Source: JAMHWF01 sp035911095 (GTDB lineage Bacteria > Pseudomonadota > Gammaproteobacteria > Burkholderiales > Burkholderiaceae_C). Taken from it: a stretch of DNA of 64,000 bases. Of this stretch, positions 16,148-24,054 are shown one piece after another. The notes beneath the pieces are model-generated. The model worked only from the letters and a program-made list of their open reading frames with translations, had not been told where the DNA came from and searched no databases. Position numbers and translations under genes: made by a program. Numbering within the stretch: the stretch's first letter is position 1; each line of letters opens with the position of its first letter. Location: assembly GCA_035911095.1 (NCBI GenBank), contig JAMHWF010000077.1, positions 124,001 to 188,000 on the forward strand. Reading direction: 5' to 3'.

Positions 16148-17208
16148 GGCCCGGGGTGTTCGCTGCGCCGCGCCGCCGCCTGTTGCGCGGCGCGCTCGGG
16201 CTGCTCGGCTCTGCCCTCGCACACGCTGCTCGCGCCGATGGAGCAGACAGCGGCGAAGGCAGCGGCGGCGCGGCCGTGTTCGAGGCCCCGCGCGCCGGCC
16301 CGTTGCAGCAGGGCCGCGCGCTCGCCTTCGGCACCCGGGTCGGCATCACCGTCGCCGGGCTGGCGCCGGAGGCCGCGCGCCGCGCGATCGACGCCGCGCT
16401 GGCCGAGATCGCCGCCGTCGACGCCGCGAGCCGGCTCTTCACGCCCGAGGGCGAGCTGGCGCGCCTGAACCGCGAGGGGCGGCTGGTGGCGCCCGGCGAG
16501 CGGCTGCGCGAGCTGCTCGGCCAGGCGCAGCACTGGGGTGCCGCCAGCGGCGGCGCCTTCGACGTGAGCGTGCAGCCGCTGTGGCGGCTCTACTTCGCCG
16601 CCTCGGCGCGCGGCGAACTGCCGTCGCCGGCGGCGATCGCGGCACGACGCGAGGCGGTCGACTGGCGCGGGCTGCGGCTCGACGCGGGCGGCGCCGCCTT
16701 CGACCGGCCCGGCATGCAGCTGACGCTGAACGGCCTGGCGCAGGGCCTGGCCGGCGACCGCGCCTGGGCGGTGCTGCGCGCGCACGGCGTGCGCGACGCG
16801 CTGGTCGACGCGGGCGAGTGGCGCGCGGCCGGGGAGCCGGAAGCGGGCCGGCCCTGGCGCCTCGGCATCCGCCGGCCGGGCGCGCCGTCGGCGCGTCCCG
16901 CGCAGCTGCTGCAGGCGGTCGAGCTGCGGGACCGCGCGCTGTCGAGCTCGGGCGACGACGGGCTCGCCTTCAGCGCCGACCGGCGCGAGCATCACATCCT
17001 CGACCCGCGCAGCGGCCGCTCGCCGCGCGAGCTGTCGGCCGTCTCGGTGCTGGCGCCGGACGCGGTGACGGCCGATGCGCTGTCGACTGCCTGCATGGTG
17101 CTGGGCCTGGAGGCCGGCCGCGGACTGGTCGCCTCGCTGCCCGGGGTCGAGGCCCTGTTCGTCACCAAGCGCGGGCAGACCGTCGCGACGCCGGGCTGGC
17201 CGGTCTAA
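16144..17208 (+). CDS. apbE: ApbE family FAD:protein FMN transferase (divergent)
   Basis: A 354-residue exported ApbE homologue, which uses FAD and Mg2+ to put FMN on Thr/Ser of target proteins in the periplasm. Recognisable blocks are FGTRVGITVAG, AASRLFTPEGELARLNREG, GGAFDVSVQPLW, HHILDPRSGRSP and AVTADALSTACMVLG. Two usual positions deviate: LNGLAQGLAGDR has Gln where most members have Lys before Gly, and LVDAGEWRA replaces the GGD/GGN loop. It may be a subfamily dedicated to its neighbour or a weak enzyme. ATGA overlap with the FMN-binding gene supports an enzyme-substrate pair. Confidence 0.85.
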   Translation: MRPGVFAAPRRRLLRGALGLLGSALAHAARADGADSGEGSGGAAVFEAPRAGPLQQGRALAFGTRVGITVAGLAPEAARRAIDAALAEIAAVDAASRLFTPEGELARLNREGRLVAPGERLRELLGQAQHWGAASGGAFDVSVQPLWRLYFAASARGELPSPAAIAARREAVDWRGLRLDAGGAAFDRPGMQLTLNGLAQGLAGDRAWAVLRAHGVRDALVDAGEWRAAGEPEAGRPWRLGIRRPGAPSARPAQLLQAVELRDRALSSSGDDGLAFSADRREHHILDPRSGRSPRELSAVSVLAPDAVTADALSTACMVLGLEAGRGLVASLPGVEALFVTKRGQTVATPGWPV

Positions 17209-17299
17209 CCCGGTTGGCGGGCCCGTCGATCGGTTCGCCGATCGGGATTCGCCTATGGTCCGCAGGTCCGCACGCCCGATCGCGTGCCAGGAGGACGCC

Positions 17300-18064
17300 A
17301 TGCCCTTGACCGACCCGGCCTGGACGGCCGTTGCCGCCGACCTTCGACGCGCGCTCACCCGCGCCGTGCCCGGCTGGGCGGATCGCCCTCCGGGCGACCC
17401 GGGCGTCACCGTGCTCGAGGCCTTCGCCTACGCGCTGGAGCAGCTGCGCCACCAGCAGGCCGTGCTCGACCCGGCGGCGCGCCGCGTGGCGCGCCGGCTG
17501 TCCGAGCTGGCGGCCGAGCTCGCGCTGCCGCCGCCGCCCGGCGGCGCGGCGGGGCCGGACGACTGCGGGCCGGGCCTGCGCAGGGTCCGCTACGCCGAAG
17601 GCCGGCTGCTGACGGCGCAGGACCTGCAGGACGAGCAGGCCTACTGGCGCGAGCGCCTCGCGCGGCGCAACCGTTGGCAGGCCGGCATCGTCGGCGGCCT
17701 CGGCGTGACCCTGGGCGCCGATGCCGACGGCGCCGGCCTGACGATCGCGCCCGGCCTCGCGATCGACCCGCAAGGGCGCGAGATCGCGATCGACGCCGAT
17801 CACCGCGTCGCGCTGCCGGCGCTCGCAGCGCCCGGCGCTGCATCGGTGCTGGTCGTGCGCTATGCCGAGCGGCCCTGCGCCTTCGTCGTGCCCGGGCCGA
17901 CCGGCGCAGCCGATGCGCCGGACGGTCCGGCACCGCAGCCCTCGCGTGTCGTCGAGGGCTTCGAGGCCGCGCTCGTCGGCTCGGCCGATGCCGACAGCGT
18001 GCCCCTCGCGCGGGTCGTCGCGAGCCGCGGGCGCTGGCGGCTGGACCCGCGCCGCCAGCCCTGA
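17300..18064 (+). CDS. orphan phage/injection-system baseplate-like protein
   Basis: A 254-residue protein of two recognisable parts. Residues about 1-60 (DPGVTVLEAFAYALEQLRHQQ) resemble the start of baseplate-assembly proteins of contractile tails. Residues about 95-200 (RYAEGRLLTAQDLQDEQAYW...IVGGLGV, then APGLAIDPQGREIAI) match a domain found beside contractile injection systems. No sheath, tube, spike or ATPase gene is present here. A strong AGGAGG lies 7 nt before the ATG. The role is unknown: it might be a relic, or an exported scaffold reused for another purpose. Family comparison was by eye only. Confidence 0.55.
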   Translation: MPLTDPAWTAVAADLRRALTRAVPGWADRPPGDPGVTVLEAFAYALEQLRHQQAVLDPAARRVARRLSELAAELALPPPPGGAAGPDDCGPGLRRVRYAEGRLLTAQDLQDEQAYWRERLARRNRWQAGIVGGLGVTLGADADGAGLTIAPGLAIDPQGREIAIDADHRVALPALAAPGAASVLVVRYAERPCAFVVPGPTGAADAPDGPAPQPSRVVEGFEAALVGSADADSVPLARVVASRGRWRLDPRRQP

Positions 18065-18092
18065 GCGGCCGCGGCGCAGGGGCCCGTTGCCT

Positions 18093-18893
18093 TCAGCCCG
18101 GCACCCGCCCCCGTACCGCGTTGGCGTGCGCGCGGCAGGTGACGCGTCCGTCCGGGGCCACGAGGCGGGCCCGCACGCGCGCCTTCAGTTCGTCGCGCGC
18201 CGGCGCCGGCAACCCGGTCAGGCCGGGTGCGAGGCGCGGGCCCTTCTGGGCGGTGCGCCAGAAGGCCTCGAAGTCGTCGAAATGCTGCTGCACGGTGAAC
18301 GCGCACGTCTCGACGTCGACCAGGCCGGCGCCGGTCCAGAGCGCGTGCAGCTGCTCGAGGCGCGAGGCCTCGCCGCTCGGCGGCCACTGCGTCGGCACGC
18401 CGAGCGCGGCGAGCTCCTCCTGCACCGGCGCGTAGGGGAAGCCGCCGCCGAGCAGGTCCCAGGCGTAGGTGGAGACGCTGCCGCCGGGGCGCACGACGCG
18501 CGCCATCTCGGCGGTGGCCCGCGCCGGGTCGGGCACGAAGAAGATCACCAGCGCCATCACCGCCGCATCGAAGCTGGCGTCGGCGGCTGGCAGCGCCATC
18601 GCGTCGCCGACGCGGTAATCGAGCGCGACGCGGCCGCCAGAAGGCGCCGGGCGCTGCTGCGCGTAGGCGATCTGCTCCGGCGACGGGTCGACGCCGAGCA
18701 CCTGCGCCGGGGCGCACTGGGCCAGCAGCAGCTCGGTGAAGGCGCCGTTGCCGCAGCCGACGTCGATCCAGCGCGCGCCGGCGGGCGGCGCGAGCCAGCG
18801 CAGGAAATCCTCGCCGACGAGGCGGCTCCAGCCGCCCATGAAGTCCTCGTAGGCCTCGCCGTCGTCGAAGTTGAACTTGCGCTCGTCTGCCAT
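18093..18893 (-). CDS. class I SAM-dependent methyltransferase
   Basis: A 266-residue methyltransferase of the UbiE/COQ5-like group. The SAM motif is WIDVGCGNGAFTELLL (about 43-58), followed by an acidic loop GVDPSPEQ and motif II AADASFDAAVMALVIFF. Substrate cannot be predicted: the C-terminal half is typical of small-molecule methyltransferases annotated type 11. It is convergent with the baseplate-like gene (28 nt between stops) and stands alone, so context gives no pathway. Confidence 0.87.
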   Translation of the reverse strand: MADERKFNFDDGEAYEDFMGGWSRLVGEDFLRWLAPPAGARWIDVGCGNGAFTELLLAQCAPAQVLGVDPSPEQIAYAQQRPAPSGGRVALDYRVGDAMALPAADASFDAAVMALVIFFVPDPARATAEMARVVRPGGSVSTYAWDLLGGGFPYAPVQEELAALGVPTQWPPSGEASRLEQLHALWTGAGLVDVETCAFTVQQHFDDFEAFWRTAQKGPRLAPGLTGLPAPARDELKARVRARLVAPDGRVTCRAHANAVRGRVPG

Positions 18894-19008
18894 CGTGGGG
18901 TCCTCGTTCTCGCCGCCGTGACGGTGCGTCCGGGGCGGAGGCGAGTGTGCGTCAACCCGTCCTGGTGTCCGGGTCCGGGGGCGGGCCGACGGCGCGGCGT
19001 GCGGTGGG

Positions 19009-20427
19009 TCAGTCGGCCAACTCGGCAGGCGGCGCCAGGTCGGCCAGCTTGGCCTGGGCTTGAGCCTCCGGCGCCAGCGTGCGCAGTGCCCGCCGCATGC
19101 CTGCGCTGCTCGGGTTCTCGACGAAGACGCAGCGCTTGCCGGTGCGCTTGCAGTGGTCCTTCACGCGCCAGTAGGCGTCGTGGCTGATGCAGCCGGTCTG
19201 GCAGATCACCAGGTCGGCGGCGGCGAGCGTGGCGTCGAGCTTGGCCGGGTTGTCCTGCTCGCCGCCGTCGTGGTGCAGGAAGCGGCCGCCGGTGCGCTCG
19301 ACCAGCAGGCGGTAGATCGGCACGCTGGCGCGGCGGCCGCCGACGCAGAGCACGGCCTGGTCGTCCAGCACGGCCGGTGTGTCGCGCGCCATCGGCAGCG
19401 CGCCGGCGCCGTCGAGGCCGGGCAGCGGCGCCAGCTCGGCCGGCCGCAGCGCCGGCAGCCGGGCGCCGGCCTCGGCCGGCGGGGCGGCCCGTCGCAGCGC
19501 CTTTTCGGTTGTCATCTCGGCCGCCAGCGCCCGCTCGCGCTGGCGCTCGGCCTCCTGCTGGGCCTGCATCAGCGAGCGTTGCAGCAGCTGGTTGATGCCG
19601 ACCAGCCGCTCGGTCTCGCGCGCCAGCTCCTGGCGGCTCTTGAGGCCCGGCACTGCCGCCTCGAGGGCGCGCAGGTCCTCGCGCAGGGTGGCGACCAGCG
19701 TGTCGCGGCCGAGCAGCTCGGCGCGCAGCTGCACGACGAGCGCGTCCTGCGCCTCGGCCCGCCGGTGCTGTGCCGCGGCCTGGCGCGTCGCACGCGTCTG
19801 CATCACGGTGAAGCGCCGCTCGAGCTGGGCGTGCGACTCGCTGAGCGCCTCGAAGCGCTGCAGGTCGACGCGGCGCGCGATGCCGACCTGGTGCTGCAGC
19901 ATGTGCACCTCGCCGAGCACCTGGTGCTCGAGCGTCGCGGTGCAGCGGGCGTGCGTGAGCGTCGCCCACAGCGCACCGGCCAGATCGTGGCCCTGCGTGG
20001 CCTGCCACCAGGCGGCGAGCGCCTCGGGCGTCTTCGCCGCGGCGGCCTGGCGCAGCGCGCCGGCGCAGCGGCGGTCGAGCTCGCGCTGCACCGCCTCGGC
20101 GGCCGTGCTGCGCTGGCGGCACTGGGCGATCACGCCGCAGTGCAGCTCGTAGTCGTCGGCGAAGTGGCGGTCGCCCAACACCTTGGCGGCGACGCGCCGC
20201 AGCGCGGCGATCGGCAGGCACACGCCGATCACCGGGCAATGGGCATGCACCTCGAACTCCCACAGGCGGCGGCGCCGCGAGCCCTGCGCGGCCTCGGCAC
20301 CGGCGTCGGCCGGCGGCGTCGGTGGCCTGCCGGGGAGGTGGCCACCGCCGGCGGCGCGGCGCACCAGGGTTTCGAGGCTGTCGTCGGCGGCGCGGGCGGG
20401 CTCGCCGCGTCGATCGTGCTGGCACAT
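19009..20427 (-). CDS. DUF2325 domain protein with central coiled coil
   Basis: A 472-residue cytoplasmic protein. The C-terminal 110 residues are DUF2325: LCVGGRRASVPIYRLLVERT, then ADLVICQTGCISHDAYWRVK and GKRCVFVENPSSAGMRRAL. Residues about 180-310 are Gln/Glu/Arg-rich and predicted coiled coil. The function of DUF2325 is unknown; its CVGG...C...C pattern suggests a metal or redox site. It lies 41 nt after a small gene downstream of hmuV on the same strand, so it may be iron-regulated with the haem uptake genes (inference). Confidence 0.8.
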   Translation of the reverse strand: MCQHDRRGEPARAADDSLETLVRRAAGGGHLPGRPPTPPADAGAEAAQGSRRRRLWEFEVHAHCPVIGVCLPIAALRRVAAKVLGDRHFADDYELHCGVIAQCRQRSTAAEAVQRELDRRCAGALRQAAAAKTPEALAAWWQATQGHDLAGALWATLTHARCTATLEHQVLGEVHMLQHQVGIARRVDLQRFEALSESHAQLERRFTVMQTRATRQAAAQHRRAEAQDALVVQLRAELLGRDTLVATLREDLRALEAAVPGLKSRQELARETERLVGINQLLQRSLMQAQQEAERQRERALAAEMTTEKALRRAAPPAEAGARLPALRPAELAPLPGLDGAGALPMARDTPAVLDDQAVLCVGGRRASVPIYRLLVERTGGRFLHHDGGEQDNPAKLDATLAAADLVICQTGCISHDAYWRVKDHCKRTGKRCVFVENPSSAGMRRALRTLAPEAQAQAKLADLAPPAELAD

Positions 20428-20468
20428 GGGTCTGCGGGGTGTGAGGTCTCGGGGGCGTGGCGCCGGCT

Positions 20469-20723
20469 TCAGTGCACCGGCGCGTCGTTCGGCGCCAGCG
20501 CCTCGAGCGCCGTGGTGGCGCTCGCGGCCTCGGCCGCGTCGAGCTGCTGGCGTGCGGCCTCGAGCAGTCCCTGCAGCTCGCGGAAGGCCGAGGGCTCGAA
20601 GCGCAGGCTCAGGTACTGCAGCGTGACGGTGACGACGCCGCAGCTGCAGAGGCTGACGTTGCCGAGCGGGCCTTGCGACAGCAGCGTCGCCGGGCCGTGG
20701 GAGTCGGGGTCGAGAGGGTTCAT
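20469..20723 (-). CDS. small conserved hypothetical protein
   Basis: An 84-residue protein with no recognised family. The start MNPLDPDSHGP is preceded by GGAGG at 8 nt, good support for real translation. A central hydrophobic beta-like stretch NVSLCSCGVVTVTLQYLSLR contains a CSC pair, and the C-terminal half is an amphipathic helix rich in Ala, Glu and Leu. No signal peptide. It lies between hmuV and the DUF2325 gene. The CSC pair and the place suggest a metal- or haem-related accessory role, which is only a guess. Confidence 0.65.
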   Translation of the reverse strand: MNPLDPDSHGPATLLSQGPLGNVSLCSCGVVTVTLQYLSLRFEPSAFRELQGLLEAARQQLDAAEAASATTALEALAPNDAPVH

Positions 20724-20895
20724 CGGGTACCTCCAGGCTGCGCCCTCCGGCCTCCGCCCTGGCGGCGGTCCGGCGGTGTCATCGCAGCAGATTGCGTGCG
20801 GCCCGCGCGGCAGGCGCGGGCAGGGGGCGTCGGCCCGGGGTGGCCGGGCCGGCGTGTCGTGAGCGCTGCCGATGGGTTGCGCGGGGTCCGCGTCT

Positions 20896-21882
20896 TCACG
20901 CGGGCGGGCCCGCCGCGGTGTCCGCGGGCGGGCCGGTCGCGGCGTCGCGCTGCGCCGGCCCGCGGCGCGCGACCACGGCGAGGCCACCGGCCCCGTCGTC
21001 GACGCCGCGCAGGCCGATGCCGAACAGCGCCTCGAGCGCGGGCAGTGCCTCGCGCCCGCTCGGCAGGTCGGCTTCGAGCCGGCCGCGGCGCAGCAGCAGC
21101 AGGCGGTCGAAGGCGCCGAGCGCCTGGTTCAGGTCGTGCAGCACCGCCACCAGCGCATGGCCGCGTGCGCCGCAGTAGGCGTCGAGCGCGTCGAGCAGCT
21201 CGAACTGCAGCCCGGGGTCGAGCGCGGCGAGCGGCTCGTCGACGAGCAGCAGCGCGCCCTCGGCGTCCCAGAGCTGGGCGAAGACGCGCGCCAGCTGCAC
21301 CCGCGCCTGCTCGCCGCCGGAGAGGGTGTCGAAGCGCCGCCCGGCGAGATGCCCGGCGCAGGCCAGCTCGAGCGCGGCGGCGACGATGCGCGGCTGTCCC
21401 GGGTCGGGCTCGCGCGCCACGCGGCCGAGCGAGACGACCAGCTCGACCGGCAGCGCGAAGGCCACCGCATGCGACTGCGGCAGCACCGCGCGCCGCGACG
21501 CCAGCGCGGGCAGCGGCCAGGCGGCGAGCGGGCGGCCGTCGAGCCGCACCGCGCCGGCGTCGGGCGCGCGCTCGCCGGACAGCAGGCGCAGCAGCGTCGA
21601 CTTGCCGGCGCCGCTCGGGCCGAGCACCGCGACGCGCTCGCCGGCGCGCAGGCGCAGCCCGAAGGGGCCGATCTGCGCGCCTTCGCCGGCCCGCGAGCCG
21701 AGGCGCGGCAGGCGCACGGTGGCGCCGTCGAGGGCGGCGAGCGGCGTGCCGGCCGCGGCCTCGTCGTCGGCGCCCCTGCCGGCCGTTGCCGACGGAGATG
21801 TGTCGAGGGCGTGCCCCTCGCCCGGCCAGCGCTCGCGGCACAGGGCGTCCGGCGGCAGACACTCGGTCGGCAGGCGGCTCAC
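20896..21882 (-). CDS. hmuV: haem ABC transporter ATP-binding protein HmuV
   Basis: A 328-residue ABC ATPase of the FecE/HmuV class, energising haem import across the inner membrane. Walker A is GPSGAGKST, Q-loop AVLPQSH, signature LSGGEQARVQLARV, Walker B LLLVDEP and switch His in VLHDLNQ. The GTG at 21882 was chosen because GGAGGG lies 8 nt upstream; it gives MSRLPTECLPP. About 55 N-terminal residues precede the nucleotide-binding core and are poorly conserved, as is a C-terminal tail. It follows hmuT and hmuU, 82 nt after the permease. Confidence 0.92.
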   Translation of the reverse strand: MSRLPTECLPPDALCRERWPGEGHALDTSPSATAGRGADDEAAAGTPLAALDGATVRLPRLGSRAGEGAQIGPFGLRLRAGERVAVLGPSGAGKSTLLRLLSGERAPDAGAVRLDGRPLAAWPLPALASRRAVLPQSHAVAFALPVELVVSLGRVAREPDPGQPRIVAAALELACAGHLAGRRFDTLSGGEQARVQLARVFAQLWDAEGALLLVDEPLAALDPGLQFELLDALDAYCGARGHALVAVLHDLNQALGAFDRLLLLRRGRLEADLPSGREALPALEALFGIGLRGVDDGAGGLAVVARRGPAQRDAATGPPADTAAGPPA

Positions 21883-21964
21883 GGGGCGACCCTCCGGGCG
21901 TGACGGGAGCCGTGTGCCGAGGCCGGACAAGCGTGCTGCCTTTCGAAGGGGCGGGCGATGGCGC

Positions 21965-23113
21965 TCACAACGCCGCCCCCCGGGCGCGGGCGGCGCCGCG
22001 CAGCATCGCGAAGAACACCGGCGCGCCGATCAGCGCGGTCAGGATGCCGACCGGGATCTCGGCCGGGATCGCCAGCGTGCGCGCCCCGGTGTCGGCCAGC
22101 AGCAGCAGCAGCGCGCCGGTGCCCATCGACAGCGGCAGCACCAGGCGCTGGTCGGCGCCGACCGTCACCCGCACCAGGTGCGGCGCGATCAGGCCGACGA
22201 AGCCGATCAGCCCGCACCAGGCCACGGCCAGCGCCGAGAGCAGCGCCACCGTCAGCACCACGCGGGCGCGCAGCCGGCCGACATCGATGCCGACGTGGCC
22301 GGCCACCGACTCGCCGAGCGCCAGCGCGTTGAGCGAGCGGGCCAGGGGGCGCAGCGCCAGCGCCACCGCGCCCAGCGCCAGCGCGAGCAGGCCGACCGCC
22401 GGCCAGCCGGCACCGGCCAGCGAGCCCATGGTCCAGAAGGTGAAGCTGCGCAGCTGCTCGTCGCTGGCCACCAGCGTGCAGAGGCCGACGACCGCCATCG
22501 TGATCGCCTGCAGCGCCAGGCCGGTGAGCAGCAGGCCGGCGATCGAGCCCGGCGTCAGCCAGCGTGCCAGGCGGTCGAGCAGCAGGCACACCCCGAGCGC
22601 GCCGACGAAGGCGCCGGCCGGCAGCAGCCACAGGCGCCAGGCCGGCGGCAGCGCCAGCTGCAGGCCGGCGAAGACGGTGATCAGCAGCGCCGCGGCGCAG
22701 GCGGCGCCGGCCGTCACGCCGAGCAGCCCCGGGTCGGCCAGCGGGTTGCGGAACAGCCCCTGCGACAGCGCCCCCGCCAGCCCGAGCGCGGCACCGACGC
22801 CCACCGCGAGCAGCGCACGCGGCAGGCGCAGCTCCCACAGCACGTAGGCACCGCCGCCGGCCGGCGCGTCGACGAAGGGGGCGAGCCAGTCCTGCCAGCC
22901 GACCGGTACCGCGCCGAAGGGCACGGTCAGCGCGAGCGCGGCGAGCAGCGCCAGCAGCAGCCACCCACCCGGGCGCAGGCGGCGCGACGGGGCCTGCTGC
23001 GAGGCGGCCGGGGCTGCGGCCGCAGGCCGCGGCACGGGGGCACCCGCACCGGGCGCCCCCGCGTAGGCCTCGGGGGCGCCGGCTTGCGCCGAGGGCGCAG
23101 CGGCGCCGGACAT
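21965..23113 (-). CDS. hmuU: haem ABC transporter permease HmuU (FecCD family)
   Basis: A 382-residue permease with nine to ten membrane helices. FecCD landmarks are visible: RLPRALLAVGVGAALGLAGA, NPLADPGLLGVTAGA, GSIAGLLLTGLALQ, and the cytoplasmic coupling region CGLIGFVGLIAPHLVR that contacts HmuV. A 45-residue Ala/Pro-rich N-terminal tail precedes the first helix. The ATG overlaps the hmuT stop by 1 nt (TGATG), so the two are translationally coupled. Confidence 0.93.
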   Translation of the reverse strand: MSGAAAPSAQAGAPEAYAGAPGAGAPVPRPAAAAPAASQQAPSRRLRPGGWLLLALLAALALTVPFGAVPVGWQDWLAPFVDAPAGGGAYVLWELRLPRALLAVGVGAALGLAGALSQGLFRNPLADPGLLGVTAGAACAAALLITVFAGLQLALPPAWRLWLLPAGAFVGALGVCLLLDRLARWLTPGSIAGLLLTGLALQAITMAVVGLCTLVASDEQLRSFTFWTMGSLAGAGWPAVGLLALALGAVALALRPLARSLNALALGESVAGHVGIDVGRLRARVVLTVALLSALAVAWCGLIGFVGLIAPHLVRVTVGADQRLVLPLSMGTGALLLLLADTGARTLAIPAEIPVGILTALIGAPVFFAMLRGAARARGAAL

Positions 23114-24054
23114 CAACGTGCGCCCGGCGGCGTGTGCAACCGCTCGGCGAGCTGGGTCACGGCCTGCGGCAGGCGCGGGCCGAAGCCGAGCGCCATCAGC
23201 AGGTCGACCGGGATGACGTGGCGTGCCCGGCCGGCCGGTGTCTGCGCGAGGCCGGCGATGCCGAGCAGGCCGTCGATGCCGCCGGCGGCCTCGAGGCCGG
23301 TCTCGCTGGTGACGATCACCTCAGGCGCGACGGCGACCGCCGCCTCCGGCGCCAGCGACTGGTAGCCCGCGACCTCGGCGAAGACGTTGTGGCCCCCGGC
23401 GTAGGCGATCAGGGCGTCGGCCGCGGTGCCGCGGCCGGCGGCGCGCACCTGGTGCGCGGCCGGGACCATCACGAACAGCACCCGCGGCGGTGCATGGCCG
23501 GCGGCCAGGGCCTTGACGCGTGCCAGTGCTGCCGTCCATTCGGCCTCGAGGCGGCCGGCCAGGGCCTCGCCGGCGGCCTCGCGGCCGGTCAGCGCCGCCA
23601 GCTGCCGCGTGCGCGCGACGATGCCCTCGAAGCGGTGGCCGCCGGCGTCGAGCACGTGCAGCGCGAGCTTCGCCGCTTCGAGCTGGCGCAGCACCGCGGG
23701 CGGCCCGGCGTCTTCGGTGGCGACCACCAGCGTCGGCGCGAGCGAGAGCACGCCCTCGGCCGAGAGCGTGCGCTGGTAGCCGACGCTGGGCAGTTGGCGC
23801 GCGGCCTCGGGGTAGAGCGAGGTGGTGTCGACGCCGACGATCTCGGACTGCGCGCCGAGCGCGTAGAGCGTCTCGGTGAGCGCGCCGCCGACGCTGACGA
23901 TGCGGCGCGGGGCGGCGGCGACGACGCCCTCCGTCGTGGTCGCCGCCGCCCTGCCGGCGCCCCCCGCGACCGTCGCCAGGGCGAGGCCGAAGGCGATGCG
24001 GCGCCGGCGCTCCCCGTCGGGCGTCGACGGTGCCGCGAGCGCGGTTTGAATCAA
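23113..24054 (-). CDS. hmuT: haem-binding periplasmic protein HmuT
   Basis: A 313-residue type III solute-binding protein. The signal region has RRRRIAFGLALATVAGGAG. The mature protein starts with PRRIVSVGGALTETLYALGA and contains VDTTSLYPEAARQLPSVGYQRTLSAEG, typical of HmuT; Tyr in PSVGYQR matches a haem ligand position of this family. Start is TTG at 24054 overlapping the hemS stop (TTGA); a GTG three codons earlier is a possible alternative. It would pass haem from the periplasm to HmuUV. Confidence 0.9.
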   Translation of the reverse strand: MIQTALAAPSTPDGERRRRIAFGLALATVAGGAGRAAATTTEGVVAAAPRRIVSVGGALTETLYALGAQSEIVGVDTTSLYPEAARQLPSVGYQRTLSAEGVLSLAPTLVVATEDAGPPAVLRQLEAAKLALHVLDAGGHRFEGIVARTRQLAALTGREAAGEALAGRLEAEWTAALARVKALAAGHAPPRVLFVMVPAAHQVRAAGRGTAADALIAYAGGHNVFAEVAGYQSLAPEAAVAVAPEVIVTSETGLEAAGGIDGLLGIAGLAQTPAGRARHVIPVDLLMALGFGPRLPQAVTQLAERLHTPPGAR

